64,000 nucleotides of DNA from Xenophilus azovorans DSM 13620 (GTDB lineage: Bacteria > Pseudomonadota > Gammaproteobacteria > Burkholderiales > Burkholderiaceae_C): the NCBI RefSeq assembly GCF_000745855.1, contig NZ_KN050766.1:403567-467566 (forward strand), in the 5' to 3' direction. Made by a program: the position numbers and the translations under genes. The notes below the pieces were generated by a model, which had not been told where the DNA came from, ran no database searches, and saw nothing but the letters and a program-made list of their open reading frames with translations. Positions 1 through 8,313 of the stretch are shown in pieces. Each line of letters begins with the position of its first letter. Within the stretch, counting starts at the first letter, position 1.

Positions 1-1614
1 AAGCGCACGGGCAGCGAACCGGTCACGCGCATCACGGCCAGCATGTCGTCGAAGTCCGTCCTCGGCGGGCATGTCGACATCGGCCGGCGCTTCGGGCCGG
101 ACGACGCCTTCGGCATACGGGTGAACGCGATGCACCGGGAGGGCGACACGCGGATCAGGGGCCAGTCGACGCGCGAGAGCCTGGGCTCCGTCGGGCTGGA
201 CTACCGCGGGCGGGCGCTGCGCGCCTCGCTGGACCTGCTGTGGCAGAAGGAGCGCATCGACAACGTGGTGCGCCAGTTCCAGGCGGGCCCGACGCTCACC
301 GCCATCCCCCGCGCGCCGGACAACACCCTGCCCTACCCCGGCTACGGCTGGTCCGACGGGCGCCACGGCTCGGCCCTGGCCAAGGTCGAATACGACATCA
401 CCGACCACGTCACCGCCTACGCTGCCTACGGCCGGCGCAAGCTGAACTGGGGCGCGGTGGCGGCCAACCCGGTCATCCTGAACACGGCCGGGGACTATTC
501 GTACTTCGGCGGCTGGCAGCGGATGACGGTGGAAAGCGAGTCGCTGGACGCGGGGCTGCGCGCCGCCTTCTCGACCGGCCCGGTGGGCCACAGCCTCGCG
601 CTCGGCGTCACCCGGCTCGACCTGGAGCAGCAACTGGGCTTCTACACCGGCTTCCCGCCCGGCACGTCCAACCTGTACGCAGGCCTGCTGCCCGTCACCC
701 CCTCGATCGCCGGCATCCACAACCCGCTGCGCCCGATGAACGACAGCAAGCTGAGCAGCGTGGCGCTGGCGGACACCCTGTCGTTCATGAACGACCGGTT
801 GCTGGTGACCCTGGGCCTGCGCCGCCAGAAGGTGGAGGGGCAGAGCTACAACTTCACCACCGGCCTGCCCAGCGGGGCGCGTTACGACGAGAGCGAGACC
901 ACGCCCTTCGCCGGCGTCGTGTTCAAGCTGCGACCCGACATCTCGCTCTACGCCAGCTATGTCGAGGGCCTGTCGCAAGGCGAGACCGCGCCCACCAGCG
1001 CGGCCATCACCAACCCGGGCGAGGTCCTGCCGCCGTACATCTCCAAGCAGAAGGAGATCGGCGCCAAGTTCGACCTGGACAACCGCATGATGGCGACGGT
1101 CAGCCTGTTCGAGCTGACCAAGCCCAGCGCCGGCATCTCCGGCTCGACCTTCGGCGTGTTCGGCGAGCAGCGCAACCGCGGCGTCGAGGCCACCCTGGCC
1201 GGCGAGGTCGCGCGCGGCGTGCGCCTGCTGGGCGGCGTCACCTACATGGACGGCAAGATCACCAAGGCCGCGACCGCGCAGCTCGAAGGCAAGAAGCCGA
1301 TCGGCGTGCCGGAGTGGCAACTGAACCTGGGCGCGGAATGGGACACGCCGTTCGTGCCCGGCCTGACGCTGACGGGGCGCGTGATCCACACCGCCAGCAC
1401 CGCCGTGAACGCGACCAACACGCTGTCGATCCCGGCCTGGAACCGGATCGACGCCGGGGTGCGCTATGCGATGAAGGTCGGCGGCAAGCCCGTCACCCTG
1501 CGCCTGAACGTGGAGAACCTGCTGGACAAGAACTACTGGGGCACCGCGACGGCAGGCTACCTGTTCGTGGGTTCGCCGCGCACCTTCAGCCTGTCGGCCA
1601 GCGTCGATCTCTGA
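1..1614 (+). CDS. TonB-dependent siderophore receptor, 5'-truncated by window edge
   Basis: This is the C-terminal 537 residues of an outer-membrane TonB-dependent receptor. The reading frame is open from base 1, so the signal peptide, TonB box and probably the plug domain lie outside the window. What is visible is a beta-barrel: alternating amphipathic strands with receptor-type runs such as DISLYASYVEG and RLNVENLLDKNYWGTA, and a final strand after GSPRTFSLS. The family imports ferric siderophores or related chelates using TonB energy. The gene is followed after 10 bp by a PepSY membrane protein, the usual partner in iron-uptake operons of this group. The siderophore cannot be told from this part. 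The last residue is Leu rather than the Phe usual for barrel ends. Family assignment is firm. Confidence 0.93.
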   Translation, partial: KRTGSEPVTRITASMSSKSVLGGHVDIGRRFGPDDAFGIRVNAMHREGDTRIRGQSTRESLGSVGLDYRGRALRASLDLLWQKERIDNVVRQFQAGPTLTAIPRAPDNTLPYPGYGWSDGRHGSALAKVEYDITDHVTAYAAYGRRKLNWGAVAANPVILNTAGDYSYFGGWQRMTVESESLDAGLRAAFSTGPVGHSLALGVTRLDLEQQLGFYTGFPPGTSNLYAGLLPVTPSIAGIHNPLRPMNDSKLSSVALADTLSFMNDRLLVTLGLRRQKVEGQSYNFTTGLPSGARYDESETTPFAGVVFKLRPDISLYASYVEGLSQGETAPTSAAITNPGEVLPPYISKQKEIGAKFDLDNRMMATVSLFELTKPSAGISGSTFGVFGEQRNRGVEATLAGEVARGVRLLGGVTYMDGKITKAATAQLEGKKPIGVPEWQLNLGAEWDTPFVPGLTLTGRVIHTASTAVNATNTLSIPAWNRIDAGVRYAMKVGGKPVTLRLNVENLLDKNYWGTATAGYLFVGSPRTFSLSASVDL

Positions 1615-1624
1615 GGCGAAGGCG

Positions 1625-2806
1625 ATGTCCACCCGCGCCTGGACCTGGGTCCACAAGTGGAGCAGCCTGGTCTGCACGCTGTTCATGCTGCTGCTGTGCC
1701 TGACGGGGCTGCCGCTGATCTTCCACGAGGAGATCGAGCACCTGAGCGGCGTGGTCGAGGCGCCGCCCATGTCCGAGGGCACGCCAAACGCCAGCCTCGA
1801 CCGGATCGCGCAGGCGGCGCTGGAGCGGCGCCCCGGCGAGGTGATCCGCTACATGTTCTGGGAGCAGGACGAGCACCCCGACATCACCTACGTGTCGATG
1901 GCCCGCTCGGTCGACGCGCCGCCGGAGGAGAACAACGCCGTCATCGTCGACTCGCGCACCGCCAGGGTGCTGGACGAGCCGAAGACGAACGAGGGCTTCA
2001 TGTACGTCATGCTCAAGCTCCACGTGGACATGTTCGCCGGCCTGCCGGGCATGCTGTTCCTGGGCTTCATGGGGCTGCTGATGGTGGTGGCGATCGTGTC
2101 GGGCGTGGTGCTCTACCACCCCTTCATGCGGCGGCTGAAGTTCGGCGCGCTGCGCACGCAGCGCAGCGCACGCATCAAGTGGCTCGACTGGCACAACCTG
2201 CTGGGCATCGTCACCGTCGTCTGGCTTTGCATCGTCGGCCTGACGGGCACCATCAACACGCTCAACCGCATCATCCTGGGCATCTGGCAGATGGACCAGA
2301 TGGCCGAGATGACGGCGCCGTACAAGGGCCTGCCGCCGGTCACCCGGCCGGCGCATCTGGAGGCGTCCATCCGCGCCGCGCGCGAGGCCGTGCCCGACAT
2401 GGAGGTGCGGCTGGTGGCCTTCCCGGGCACGATGTTCTCCAGTCCGCACCACTACACCTTCTTCCTGAGGGGCGGCACGCCGGTCACCTCGCGCCTGCTC
2501 AAGCCCGCGCTGGTCGATGCCGGCACCGGCCGGCTCACCGATTCGCGCGACATGCCGTGGTACGTGAAGACGCTGTTCCTGTCGCAGCCGCTGCACTTCG
2601 GCGACTACGGCGGCCTGCCGCTGAAACTGCTGTGGGCGCTGCTCGACCTGTTCGCCATCGCCGTGCTGGGCAGCGGGCTGTACCTGTGGCTGCGCAAGCC
2701 CAAGGGCGCCACGGCGCCGGACCCCGCTTCCGACGACCTGGCCGACGCGGGCCCGGTGCCGGCCCACGCGCTGCGCCACGGCGGCGCGAGCGAGGTGACG
2801 TCGTGA
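1625..2806 (+). CDS. PepSY-associated transmembrane protein (siderophore-linked)
   Basis: This is a 393-residue inner-membrane protein of the PepSY-TM family. An N-terminal transmembrane helix (about residues 13-33) is followed by a periplasmic region, helices near residues 140-165 and 190-215, a second soluble PepSY-like region and a final helix near 340-360. Members sit beside TonB receptors and are thought to reduce or process ferric siderophores in the periplasm, but no biochemical role is certain. The gene begins 10 bp after the receptor stop and overlaps the next small gene by 4 bp (GTGA), so the three are probably one transcript. Confidence 0.88.
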   Translation: MSTRAWTWVHKWSSLVCTLFMLLLCLTGLPLIFHEEIEHLSGVVEAPPMSEGTPNASLDRIAQAALERRPGEVIRYMFWEQDEHPDITYVSMARSVDAPPEENNAVIVDSRTARVLDEPKTNEGFMYVMLKLHVDMFAGLPGMLFLGFMGLLMVVAIVSGVVLYHPFMRRLKFGALRTQRSARIKWLDWHNLLGIVTVVWLCIVGLTGTINTLNRIILGIWQMDQMAEMTAPYKGLPPVTRPAHLEASIRAAREAVPDMEVRLVAFPGTMFSSPHHYTFFLRGGTPVTSRLLKPALVDAGTGRLTDSRDMPWYVKTLFLSQPLHFGDYGGLPLKLLWALLDLFAIAVLGSGLYLWLRKPKGATAPDPASDDLADAGPVPAHALRHGGASEVTS

Positions 2807-2997
2807 ACCGCTCGCCCCGCACGGCCCACCCGCAGTCGGCCGGCGAGGTATTCCGCGTGCCCGTGCTGCTGGGCCTGGCCACGGTCGTCGGCCTGGTGTC
2901 GGCACTGCTGGGCGACGGTCCGTGGGATGCGCTGTCCTGGCTCGCCATCCTGGCACCGATCGCCGCGGTGGCCCTGGCCTGGCGGCGGCGCAGCTGA
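2803..2997 (+). CDS. Small two-helix membrane protein in the iron-uptake operon
   Basis: This 64-residue protein starts at a GTG that overlaps the TGA of the PepSY gene by 4 bp, an arrangement typical of translational coupling. It has a short basic N-terminus and two hydrophobic segments, residues about 20-38 and 44-60, ending in an RRR stretch, so it should span the membrane twice. I do not recognise a named family. Its position suggests a small accessory subunit of the PepSY protein. It is easily missed because of its length and GTG start. Confidence 0.72.
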   Translation: MNRSPRTAHPQSAGEVFRVPVLLGLATVVGLVSALLGDGPWDALSWLAILAPIAAVALAWRRRS

Positions 2998-3063
2998 AGC
3001 CGCCTTTCGTCGATCGGGCACATCCCCGGGGCGACGGGCAGCCGCGGGACGCTTCCCCACGTC

Positions 3064-3975
3064 TCAGCGGCCGCGCGCCTGCGCTTCCGCGAGGTCGAGG
3101 AAGGCGGCGATCGGCCGCGAGAACTGCCGCGCGCGCAGGCAGATCACGTGGCTTTGCGTGTAGCTCGGGAAGTCCGAGATGCGCAGCGGATGCAGGTCCG
3201 GGTGCTCCCGGATCTCGGCCTCCGACACGATGCCGATGCCCAGCCCCTCGCGCACGGCCTCGCGCACCGCTTCGCGCGGCACGTCCATGACCACCAGCGG
3301 GCGCACGCCGTGCTCGGCCATCGTCGCCTCGATCGCATCGCGCGTCATCGATCCGGCCTCCCGCATGATCATCGGCTGGCCGTCGAGCTGGCGCAGCTTC
3401 ACCGATTCGAACTGCGCCCATGGGTGATCGCGGTTCACGAAGATCTGGACCTCGTGGGAGCCGAGGCGCACCGAATAGAGCCGGGGGTCGTCGCCGGGGT
3501 TGCCGGTGATCGCGACGTCGGTGACGGCGTCGAGGATCTTGCGCATCACGCCCTGCGAGTTGTCGCTGTCCAGCCGCACCTGGACGAGCGGAAAGGCCTG
3601 CCGGAACTGCGACACCAGCTTCATCACGAAGCTGGGGCCCACCGTGCCGACGCGAAGCTGCCCGGCGACCTCGCCGTTGACCGAGCGCAGCAGCTCGACC
3701 GCCTGCTCCTCGTGCAGGAAGATCTGCTTGGCGATGGCGAACAGCGCCTCGCCGGTGGTGCTCATCTGCAGGCCCCGCGCCGAGCGCAGGAACAGCTCGA
3801 CCCCGTAGCGCTCCTCGAGCGCGCGCACCTGCACGGTCAGCGTCGGCTGGCCGACGTGCAGCAGCTTCGCCGCCTTCGTGAAGCTCATCTCCTGCGCCAC
3901 CGCGTAGAAGGAACGCAGCTGGTTGAAGTTGACGAAGGGCAGGCTGCGTTCGATGTCCCGCTCCACCACTTTCAC
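3064..3975 (-). CDS. LysR-family transcriptional regulator, last gene of the hydroxylase operon
   Basis: This is a 303-residue LysR-type regulator. The N-terminal winged helix-turn-helix covers about residues 14-75, with the typical run NFNQLRSFYAVAQEMSFTKA. An effector-binding domain of the LysR-substrate type fills the rest. The GTG start overlaps the TGA of the upstream hydrolase gene (GTGA), so the regulator is the fifth and last gene of the desaturase-reductase-dehydrogenase-hydrolase operon rather than being divergent as most LysR genes are. That predicts autoregulation and control of this operon, perhaps through the shared promoter boxes near 8258 and 15298. The effector is unknown. 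Similar proteins include CysB/CbbR-like and phosphonate-utilisation-type regulators. Confidence 0.9.
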   Translation of the reverse strand: MKVVERDIERSLPFVNFNQLRSFYAVAQEMSFTKAAKLLHVGQPTLTVQVRALEERYGVELFLRSARGLQMSTTGEALFAIAKQIFLHEEQAVELLRSVNGEVAGQLRVGTVGPSFVMKLVSQFRQAFPLVQVRLDSDNSQGVMRKILDAVTDVAITGNPGDDPRLYSVRLGSHEVQIFVNRDHPWAQFESVKLRQLDGQPMIMREAGSMTRDAIEATMAEHGVRPLVVMDVPREAVREAVREGLGIGIVSEAEIREHPDLHPLRISDFPSYTQSHVICLRARQFSRPIAAFLDLAEAQARGR

Positions 3976-4814
3976 GACGCCTCCACCGTGGCGCGGGTCC
4001 GGGCCAGCAGCGCGCGCATGACGGGCCCGTCCGGGCCGGCCATCTGGCGCAGGATCGAGTAGTGGTCCGCCCCGGGCACGACGAGCATCTGCGCCGCGTC
4101 GGCGCCGCCCTCTCCCGCCGACCAGTGCGCCACGTAGCGGCGCGCCTGGTCGTGGAACGCGGGCGTCTCCTCGGCGCCGACGGCGGCGAGGAGCCAGCCG
4201 GCGCCCGCGGGCCGCGCCAGGGGGCTCAGCCGGCCGGCGAGTGCATCGTCGATGCCCACGTCCGCGCCGATCGAGGTGCGCGCCAGCGGCGCGAGGTCGA
4301 ACAGGCCGCTCAGCGCCAGGCAGCCGGCGATCCGATCGCGCCAGTCCGGGTCCGAGGCGAGCATCGCCGCCAGATGGCCGCCGGCCGAATGGCCCGCGAC
4401 GACGGTGCCGCGCCAGGCCGGCAGCAGCGTGCTGCCCGGCCCGTGCAGCCAGCCCATCGCCGCACGCAGGCTCTGCACGATGTCCGGCATCGGACATTGC
4501 GGCGCCAGCGGATAGCCGATCACCGCCACCGAGAAGCCGTGCTGCCGGAGCGCGCCGACGACGAAGGCGTAGTCGTCCTTGCGCTGGCTGCGCCAGTAGC
4601 CGCCGTGCACGAAGACCAGCAGCGGGCACCCGTCGCGCCCCGGGAAGAGGTCGATGCATTCGCGCGGGTGCGGGCCGTAGGGCTGGTCCAGCCATGCCGG
4701 CGGCTGCGCGCGGGCGGCCGCGCTGGCCGCGGCGATCTCGGCATAGACCGCCGTGCGCGACGGGTACCGATCCGAAAACACATACTGCCGCTCGATCGGC
4801 GGATCGATCTCCAT
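3972..4814 (-). CDS. Alpha/beta-hydrolase, kynurenine formamidase/esterase-like
   Basis: This is a 280-residue alpha/beta-hydrolase of the hormone-sensitive-lipase/arylformamidase type. HGGYW (residues 70-74) forms the oxyanion hole, the nucleophile is Ser143 in GHSAGG, and the C-terminal GADHYSIL run supplies the probable catalytic His. There is no signal peptide, so it should be cytoplasmic. ATG preceded by AAGGAG is a good start. It lies 38 bp after the alcohol dehydrogenase gene and overlaps the LysR start by 4 bp. In this operon it may hydrolyse an ester or amide intermediate. A true kynurenine formamidase role is unlikely because no other kynurenine gene is near. Confidence 0.85.
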   Translation of the reverse strand: MEIDPPIERQYVFSDRYPSRTAVYAEIAAASAAARAQPPAWLDQPYGPHPRECIDLFPGRDGCPLLVFVHGGYWRSQRKDDYAFVVGALRQHGFSVAVIGYPLAPQCPMPDIVQSLRAAMGWLHGPGSTLLPAWRGTVVAGHSAGGHLAAMLASDPDWRDRIAGCLALSGLFDLAPLARTSIGADVGIDDALAGRLSPLARPAGAGWLLAAVGAEETPAFHDQARRYVAHWSAGEGGADAAQMLVVPGADHYSILRQMAGPDGPVMRALLARTRATVEAS

Positions 4815-4852
4815 CGTGTCGTCTCCTTGCTTGTCTTGTCGTGGCCCCGCAG

Positions 4853-5962
4853 CTATTCGAAGTGGATGACGCTGCGCAGCGCGCTGCCGTCCTGCATGCG
4901 GCGGAAGCCCTCGTCGATGTCGGCCAGGTCGAGCCGGTGCGTGATCAACGGGTCGAGTTCGAGTTTGCCATCCATGTAGAGGTCGACAAAGCGGCCCAGG
5001 CCGCTGCGCCCCTTCACGCCGCCGAAGTAACTGCCCTTCAAGGTCCGGCCGTAGCGCACCGCGACCGGCGGCACCGCCATCTCCGCCCCCGCGGGCTCCA
5101 CGCCGAGCAGCACGCAGGTGCCCCAGCCCACCTGGCACACGTCCAGCGCCTGGCGCATCACGCCGGTGTGGCCGGTGCACTCGAAGGCCACGTCCACGCC
5201 GCCCCCGCCGAGCGCGCGGACCTGCTCGGTCACGCGCCCCGGCTCGCGCGAGGCGTCGATGAAGTCGGTCAGCCCGAAGCGCCGCGCCAGAAGCTCCTTC
5301 GAGGCATGCAGGTCCACGCCGATGATGCGGCCGGCGCCGGCGATGCGGGCGCCCTGGACGATGTTCACGCCGATGCCGCCGAGCCCGAAGATCACCACCG
5401 TGTCGCCCTCGCGCACGTCGTCGAGCGCCGCGCCGACGCCGGTGGTCACGCCGCAGCCGAGCAGGCAGACGCGGTCGAGCGGCGCGTCCTGGCGGATCTT
5501 CGCCAGCGCGATCTCGGGCACCACGGTGTAGCGCGAGAAGGTCGAGGTGCCCATGAAGTGGTGCGCCACCTCGCCGCGCCAGCGGAAGCGCGAGGTGCCG
5601 TCGGGCATCACGCCGCGGTCGCGCGTGGGCTTGATCGACCAGCAGAGGTTGGTGCGCCGGCTCAGGCACATGCGGCAGGCGCCGCACTCCGGCCCGTAGA
5701 GCGGGATCACGTGGTCGCCCACCGCGAGGCCGCGCACCTCGGGGCCGACCTCGACCACGCGGCCCGCGCCCTCGTGGCCGAGGATCGCCGGGTAGACGCA
5801 GCTCGCGTTGCTGCCCTCGATCGCGGTCAGGTCGGTGTGGCACAGGCCGCTCGCGGCGATCTCCACCAGCACCTCGCCGGGGCGCGGCGGCGCGACCTCG
5901 ACCGTGTCGACGACGAAGGGGTTGCCCGGCGCCGTGAGGATGGCGGCTCGGCTCGCGATCAC
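4853..5962 (-). CDS. Zinc-dependent alcohol dehydrogenase (class III/aryl-alcohol type)
   Basis: This is a 369-residue medium-chain dehydrogenase. Catalytic zinc ligands are Cys41 and the His63-Glu64 pair. Four structural-zinc cysteines (Cys93, 96, 99, 107) lie in the GPECGACRMCLSRRTNLC segment. The GLGGIGVNIV turn binds NAD. This layout matches the S-hydroxymethylglutathione/benzyl-alcohol dehydrogenase group. The GTG start overlaps the reductase stop by 4 bp. Downstream of a membrane hydroxylase, the simplest role is oxidation of the primary alcohol that enzyme makes, as XylB follows XylM. A formaldehyde-detoxifying role, for example if the hydroxylase demethylates its substrate, is the main alternative. 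Confidence 0.92.
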   Translation of the reverse strand: MIASRAAILTAPGNPFVVDTVEVAPPRPGEVLVEIAASGLCHTDLTAIEGSNASCVYPAILGHEGAGRVVEVGPEVRGLAVGDHVIPLYGPECGACRMCLSRRTNLCWSIKPTRDRGVMPDGTSRFRWRGEVAHHFMGTSTFSRYTVVPEIALAKIRQDAPLDRVCLLGCGVTTGVGAALDDVREGDTVVIFGLGGIGVNIVQGARIAGAGRIIGVDLHASKELLARRFGLTDFIDASREPGRVTEQVRALGGGGVDVAFECTGHTGVMRQALDVCQVGWGTCVLLGVEPAGAEMAVPPVAVRYGRTLKGSYFGGVKGRSGLGRFVDLYMDGKLELDPLITHRLDLADIDEGFRRMQDGSALRSVIHFE

Positions 5963-7173
5963 GTGGCCACCGCCTCGGACAGGGCACGCGCACGCGGCAC
6001 GGGCAGCGCGCCGTCCTCCACCGGCTCGCCGCGCTCGATCAGCTTCATCGCGCGGCGCAGCTCGCGGGCGCAGTCGATGCCGATCGCGCCGCGCAGGCGC
6101 GCCGATCCGTCCAGGTAGCAGGCCAGGCGCGGGCCGTCGTCCGGCGTGTCCAGGACGACGCAGCGGTGGCCGTCGTCCGGCCGGCCGGCGATCTGGATGT
6201 TGCGGCCGTACTGGTCCGTCCAGAACCAGGGCACCGGCGGGCGCGGCGGCGGCAGGCCCAGGATCGAGGCCGCCGCCGCCTGGGCGCCGTCCTCGGCGTT
6301 GCGCCAGGATTCGAGGCGGTGGTCGAGCCCCGCGCCGGCGTCCACGTGCCGGGCCGCGTCGCCGACGGCATGGATCGCCGGGTCGCTGCTGCGGCCCGCG
6401 GCATCGACGACGATGCCGTCGCGCACCGCCAGCCCCGCGGCGGCGGCCAGTTCGTCGTTGGCGCATGCGCCGATGCCGACGACGATCGTGTCGACGTCGA
6501 TGCAGCCGCCATCCGCGAGGCGGATGCGGCCGGGAGCGATGCGCTCGACCGCGTGGCCGAGCAGCACCTGCACGCCCCGCGCGCGGTGCAGCTCGATCTG
6601 CTCGAACGCGAAGGCCGCGGGCAGCAGCCGCGCCAGCGGCCGCGGCGCCGCCTCGACCAGCGTCACCTCGGCGCCGAGCGTGCGCGCCGTGGCGGCGAGT
6701 TCCAGCCCGATGAACCCCGCGCCGACGATGCCGACGCGCTGCCCCGGCGACAGGCGCGGCGCGAGCCGCAGGGCATCGTCGACGGTGCGCAGGTACAGCA
6801 GTTCGGCGCCCGGCTCGACCGGCCCCGGGAACACGCGCGGCCGCGCGCCGGTCGCCAGGACGAGGTGGTCGTAGTCCAGCGTGCTGCCGTCGTCCAGCCG
6901 CACCCGGCGCGCCCCGCGCTCGATCGCCACGGCTCGCGCCGAACGGCGCAGTTCGACGCCGAGCTCGCTCCAGCCCGCCTCCTGCATCAGCAGCAGCGAT
7001 GCGGGCTCGGCGCGGCCGAGCAGCACTTCCTTCGACAGCGGCGGCCGCTCGTAGGGCGGCAGCGCCTCGTCGCCCACGAGCATGACCGGACCGGCATGGC
7101 CGAGCCGCCGCAGCGCCTGCGCGGTGCGCCCGCCCGCCTGGCCGGCGCCGACGATGAGCACGCGCCCGTTCAC
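5959..7173 (-). CDS. NAD(P)H:ferredoxin/rubredoxin reductase (FAD)
   Basis: This is a 404-residue flavoprotein of the BphA4/rubredoxin-reductase family. It has an FAD-binding GAGQAGG at residues 8-14, the ATGAR motif, a second dinucleotide fold GAGFIGLE for NAD(P)H, the HAVGDAA flavin motif, and a C-terminal interface domain. Its likely partner is the Rieske ferredoxin encoded about 7 kb away, since no ferredoxin gene lies in its own operon. It would pass electrons from NADH to that ferredoxin and on to the membrane di-iron enzyme. The GTG start overlaps the desaturase stop (GTGA), which supports stoichiometric synthesis of the two. Confidence 0.92.
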   Translation of the reverse strand: MNGRVLIVGAGQAGGRTAQALRRLGHAGPVMLVGDEALPPYERPPLSKEVLLGRAEPASLLLMQEAGWSELGVELRRSARAVAIERGARRVRLDDGSTLDYDHLVLATGARPRVFPGPVEPGAELLYLRTVDDALRLAPRLSPGQRVGIVGAGFIGLELAATARTLGAEVTLVEAAPRPLARLLPAAFAFEQIELHRARGVQVLLGHAVERIAPGRIRLADGGCIDVDTIVVGIGACANDELAAAAGLAVRDGIVVDAAGRSSDPAIHAVGDAARHVDAGAGLDHRLESWRNAEDGAQAAAASILGLPPPRPPVPWFWTDQYGRNIQIAGRPDDGHRCVVLDTPDDGPRLACYLDGSARLRGAIGIDCARELRRAMKLIERGEPVEDGALPVPRARALSEAVAT

Positions 7174-8147
7174 GGCCGCACGGCCTCGCGTTGCCCGCGC
7201 CGGCCGCGCAGCACCTGGCCGACGATCTCGCGGTGCACCTGCCAATAGCTCGTCGAAAGGCAGCCCAGGTGCGGCCTCAGCTCGCGGTGCAGGCGGCCGA
7301 GCGCATGGAAGGGCACCGACGACGCGACGTGATGCTCCGCGTGGTAGGGCATGTTCCAGTACAGCGTCCTGAACACGGGGTTGGCCAGCGTGGTGCGCGT
7401 GTTGGCGAGCAGGTTCGGGCTTTCCTCGGCACCCGTGTGCTCGGCCATGCGGATGGCGCGCAGCACCGGCTCGCCGATGAAGCGCGGGAAGAGCCAGTAG
7501 AGCACCGCCGCCCACGAATGCAGCGCGATCGAAGCGGCCGCGACCAGCAGGTACACCAGCACCGCACCCCGGATCTCCCAGCTCACGCGGCGCACGTCGC
7601 TGGCCGGGATGAACGACAGCTCCAGCGCGCTGAAGCGCCCCGTCGTCCCGCGCCAGAGGGTGCCCAGCATCTTCGGCCAGAACGAGGCGCCGAGGATCAT
7701 CGCGAAGTAGGCGCGCATCGAGTCCGGGAAGGGCACGATGTCCGGGTCCAGCGCGTCGTGCTGGGTGTAGGTGTGGTGGGCCGTGTGGCGGTACTTGAAG
7801 TACAGGAAGGGCCGCATGCTGATCAGGCCGGCCAGCATGCCGACGGCGGTGTTCAGCCAGCGCGTGCGGAAGGCCGTGCCGTGCGAGCACTCGTGCAGCG
7901 GCGCGAACAGCAGCACGATCACCGTGCCGTGCACGAAGGACGCCAGCAGCCAGGTCCACCAGACGTCCTTCGCCAGGTACACGAGCGTGCCGGTGGCCAG
8001 CAGCGCCAGCGCGTGGATCGCCAGGTGCGCGAGGCCCGGGCCGTTGCTGCGCTCCCGCAGCGCCTTGAGCGTCTGGCGGGGAATCTTCTCCGGCCCGGTC
8101 AGGGACCATTCCTGTGTCCCCATGCGGCCGAACGTGGTGTCGCTCAT
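7170..8147 (-). CDS. Membrane di-iron fatty-acid desaturase/hydroxylase
   Basis: This is a 325-residue integral membrane protein of the fatty acid desaturase superfamily. Three histidine boxes hold the di-iron centre: His85/His89 (HECSH), His121/124/125 (HTAHH) and His269/272/273 (HAEHH). Four or so hydrophobic helices lie around residues 45-80, 100-115 and 190-220. Start is the ATG with GAGGAAG upstream. The family includes lipid desaturases, XylM/AlkB-type methyl hydroxylases and carotenoid hydroxylases. A dedicated ferredoxin reductase and alcohol dehydrogenase in the same operon favour hydroxylation of a small molecule over lipid desaturation. The substrate cannot be read from the sequence. 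It is the first gene of its operon, behind the promoter near 8228. Confidence 0.9.
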   Translation of the reverse strand: MSDTTFGRMGTQEWSLTGPEKIPRQTLKALRERSNGPGLAHLAIHALALLATGTLVYLAKDVWWTWLLASFVHGTVIVLLFAPLHECSHGTAFRTRWLNTAVGMLAGLISMRPFLYFKYRHTAHHTYTQHDALDPDIVPFPDSMRAYFAMILGASFWPKMLGTLWRGTTGRFSALELSFIPASDVRRVSWEIRGAVLVYLLVAAASIALHSWAAVLYWLFPRFIGEPVLRAIRMAEHTGAEESPNLLANTRTTLANPVFRTLYWNMPYHAEHHVASSVPFHALGRLHRELRPHLGCLSTSYWQVHREIVGQVLRGRRGQREAVRP

Positions 8148-8227
8148 CGAATGTCTTCCTCAAAGTGGTGGACTCGTCTTCCGGGGCGCCATGGCCCTGC
8201 GCGGCGCCTCGCCGGCAGACTGGATCG

Positions 8228-8282
8228 ATGCTAGGAGGCGCGCCCGCCGGCGGCCAATTCATTGTGTGAACGTGCCCATTGA
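8228..8282 (-). promoter_or_regulatory. Hydroxylase-operon promoter with activator box (copy 1)
   Basis: On the minus strand a TAGCAT -10-like hexamer (8228-8233) is preceded by a poor -35. Upstream lies a box with two CAATG repeats 17 bp apart, from the TCAATG whose plus-strand complement ends at 8282 to the ACAATGAA near 8258. The block 8221-8286 aligns without gaps to 15261-15326 upstream of the Rieske ferredoxin gene, with about 43 of 66 positions identical by my count. A weak -35 with a conserved upstream box is what an activator-dependent promoter looks like. The regulator is inferred, not shown. Confidence 0.55.
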
Positions 8283-8313
8283 TCGGCGGCGCCTCGCCGG
8301 CCGCCCTGCCCTG

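Noticed and set aside
7170-8147. Desaturase as a lipid-modifying housekeeping enzyme
   Set aside because: A coupled reductase, alcohol dehydrogenase and hydrolase, and a specific regulator, fit catabolic hydroxylation better, though lipid desaturation remains possible.
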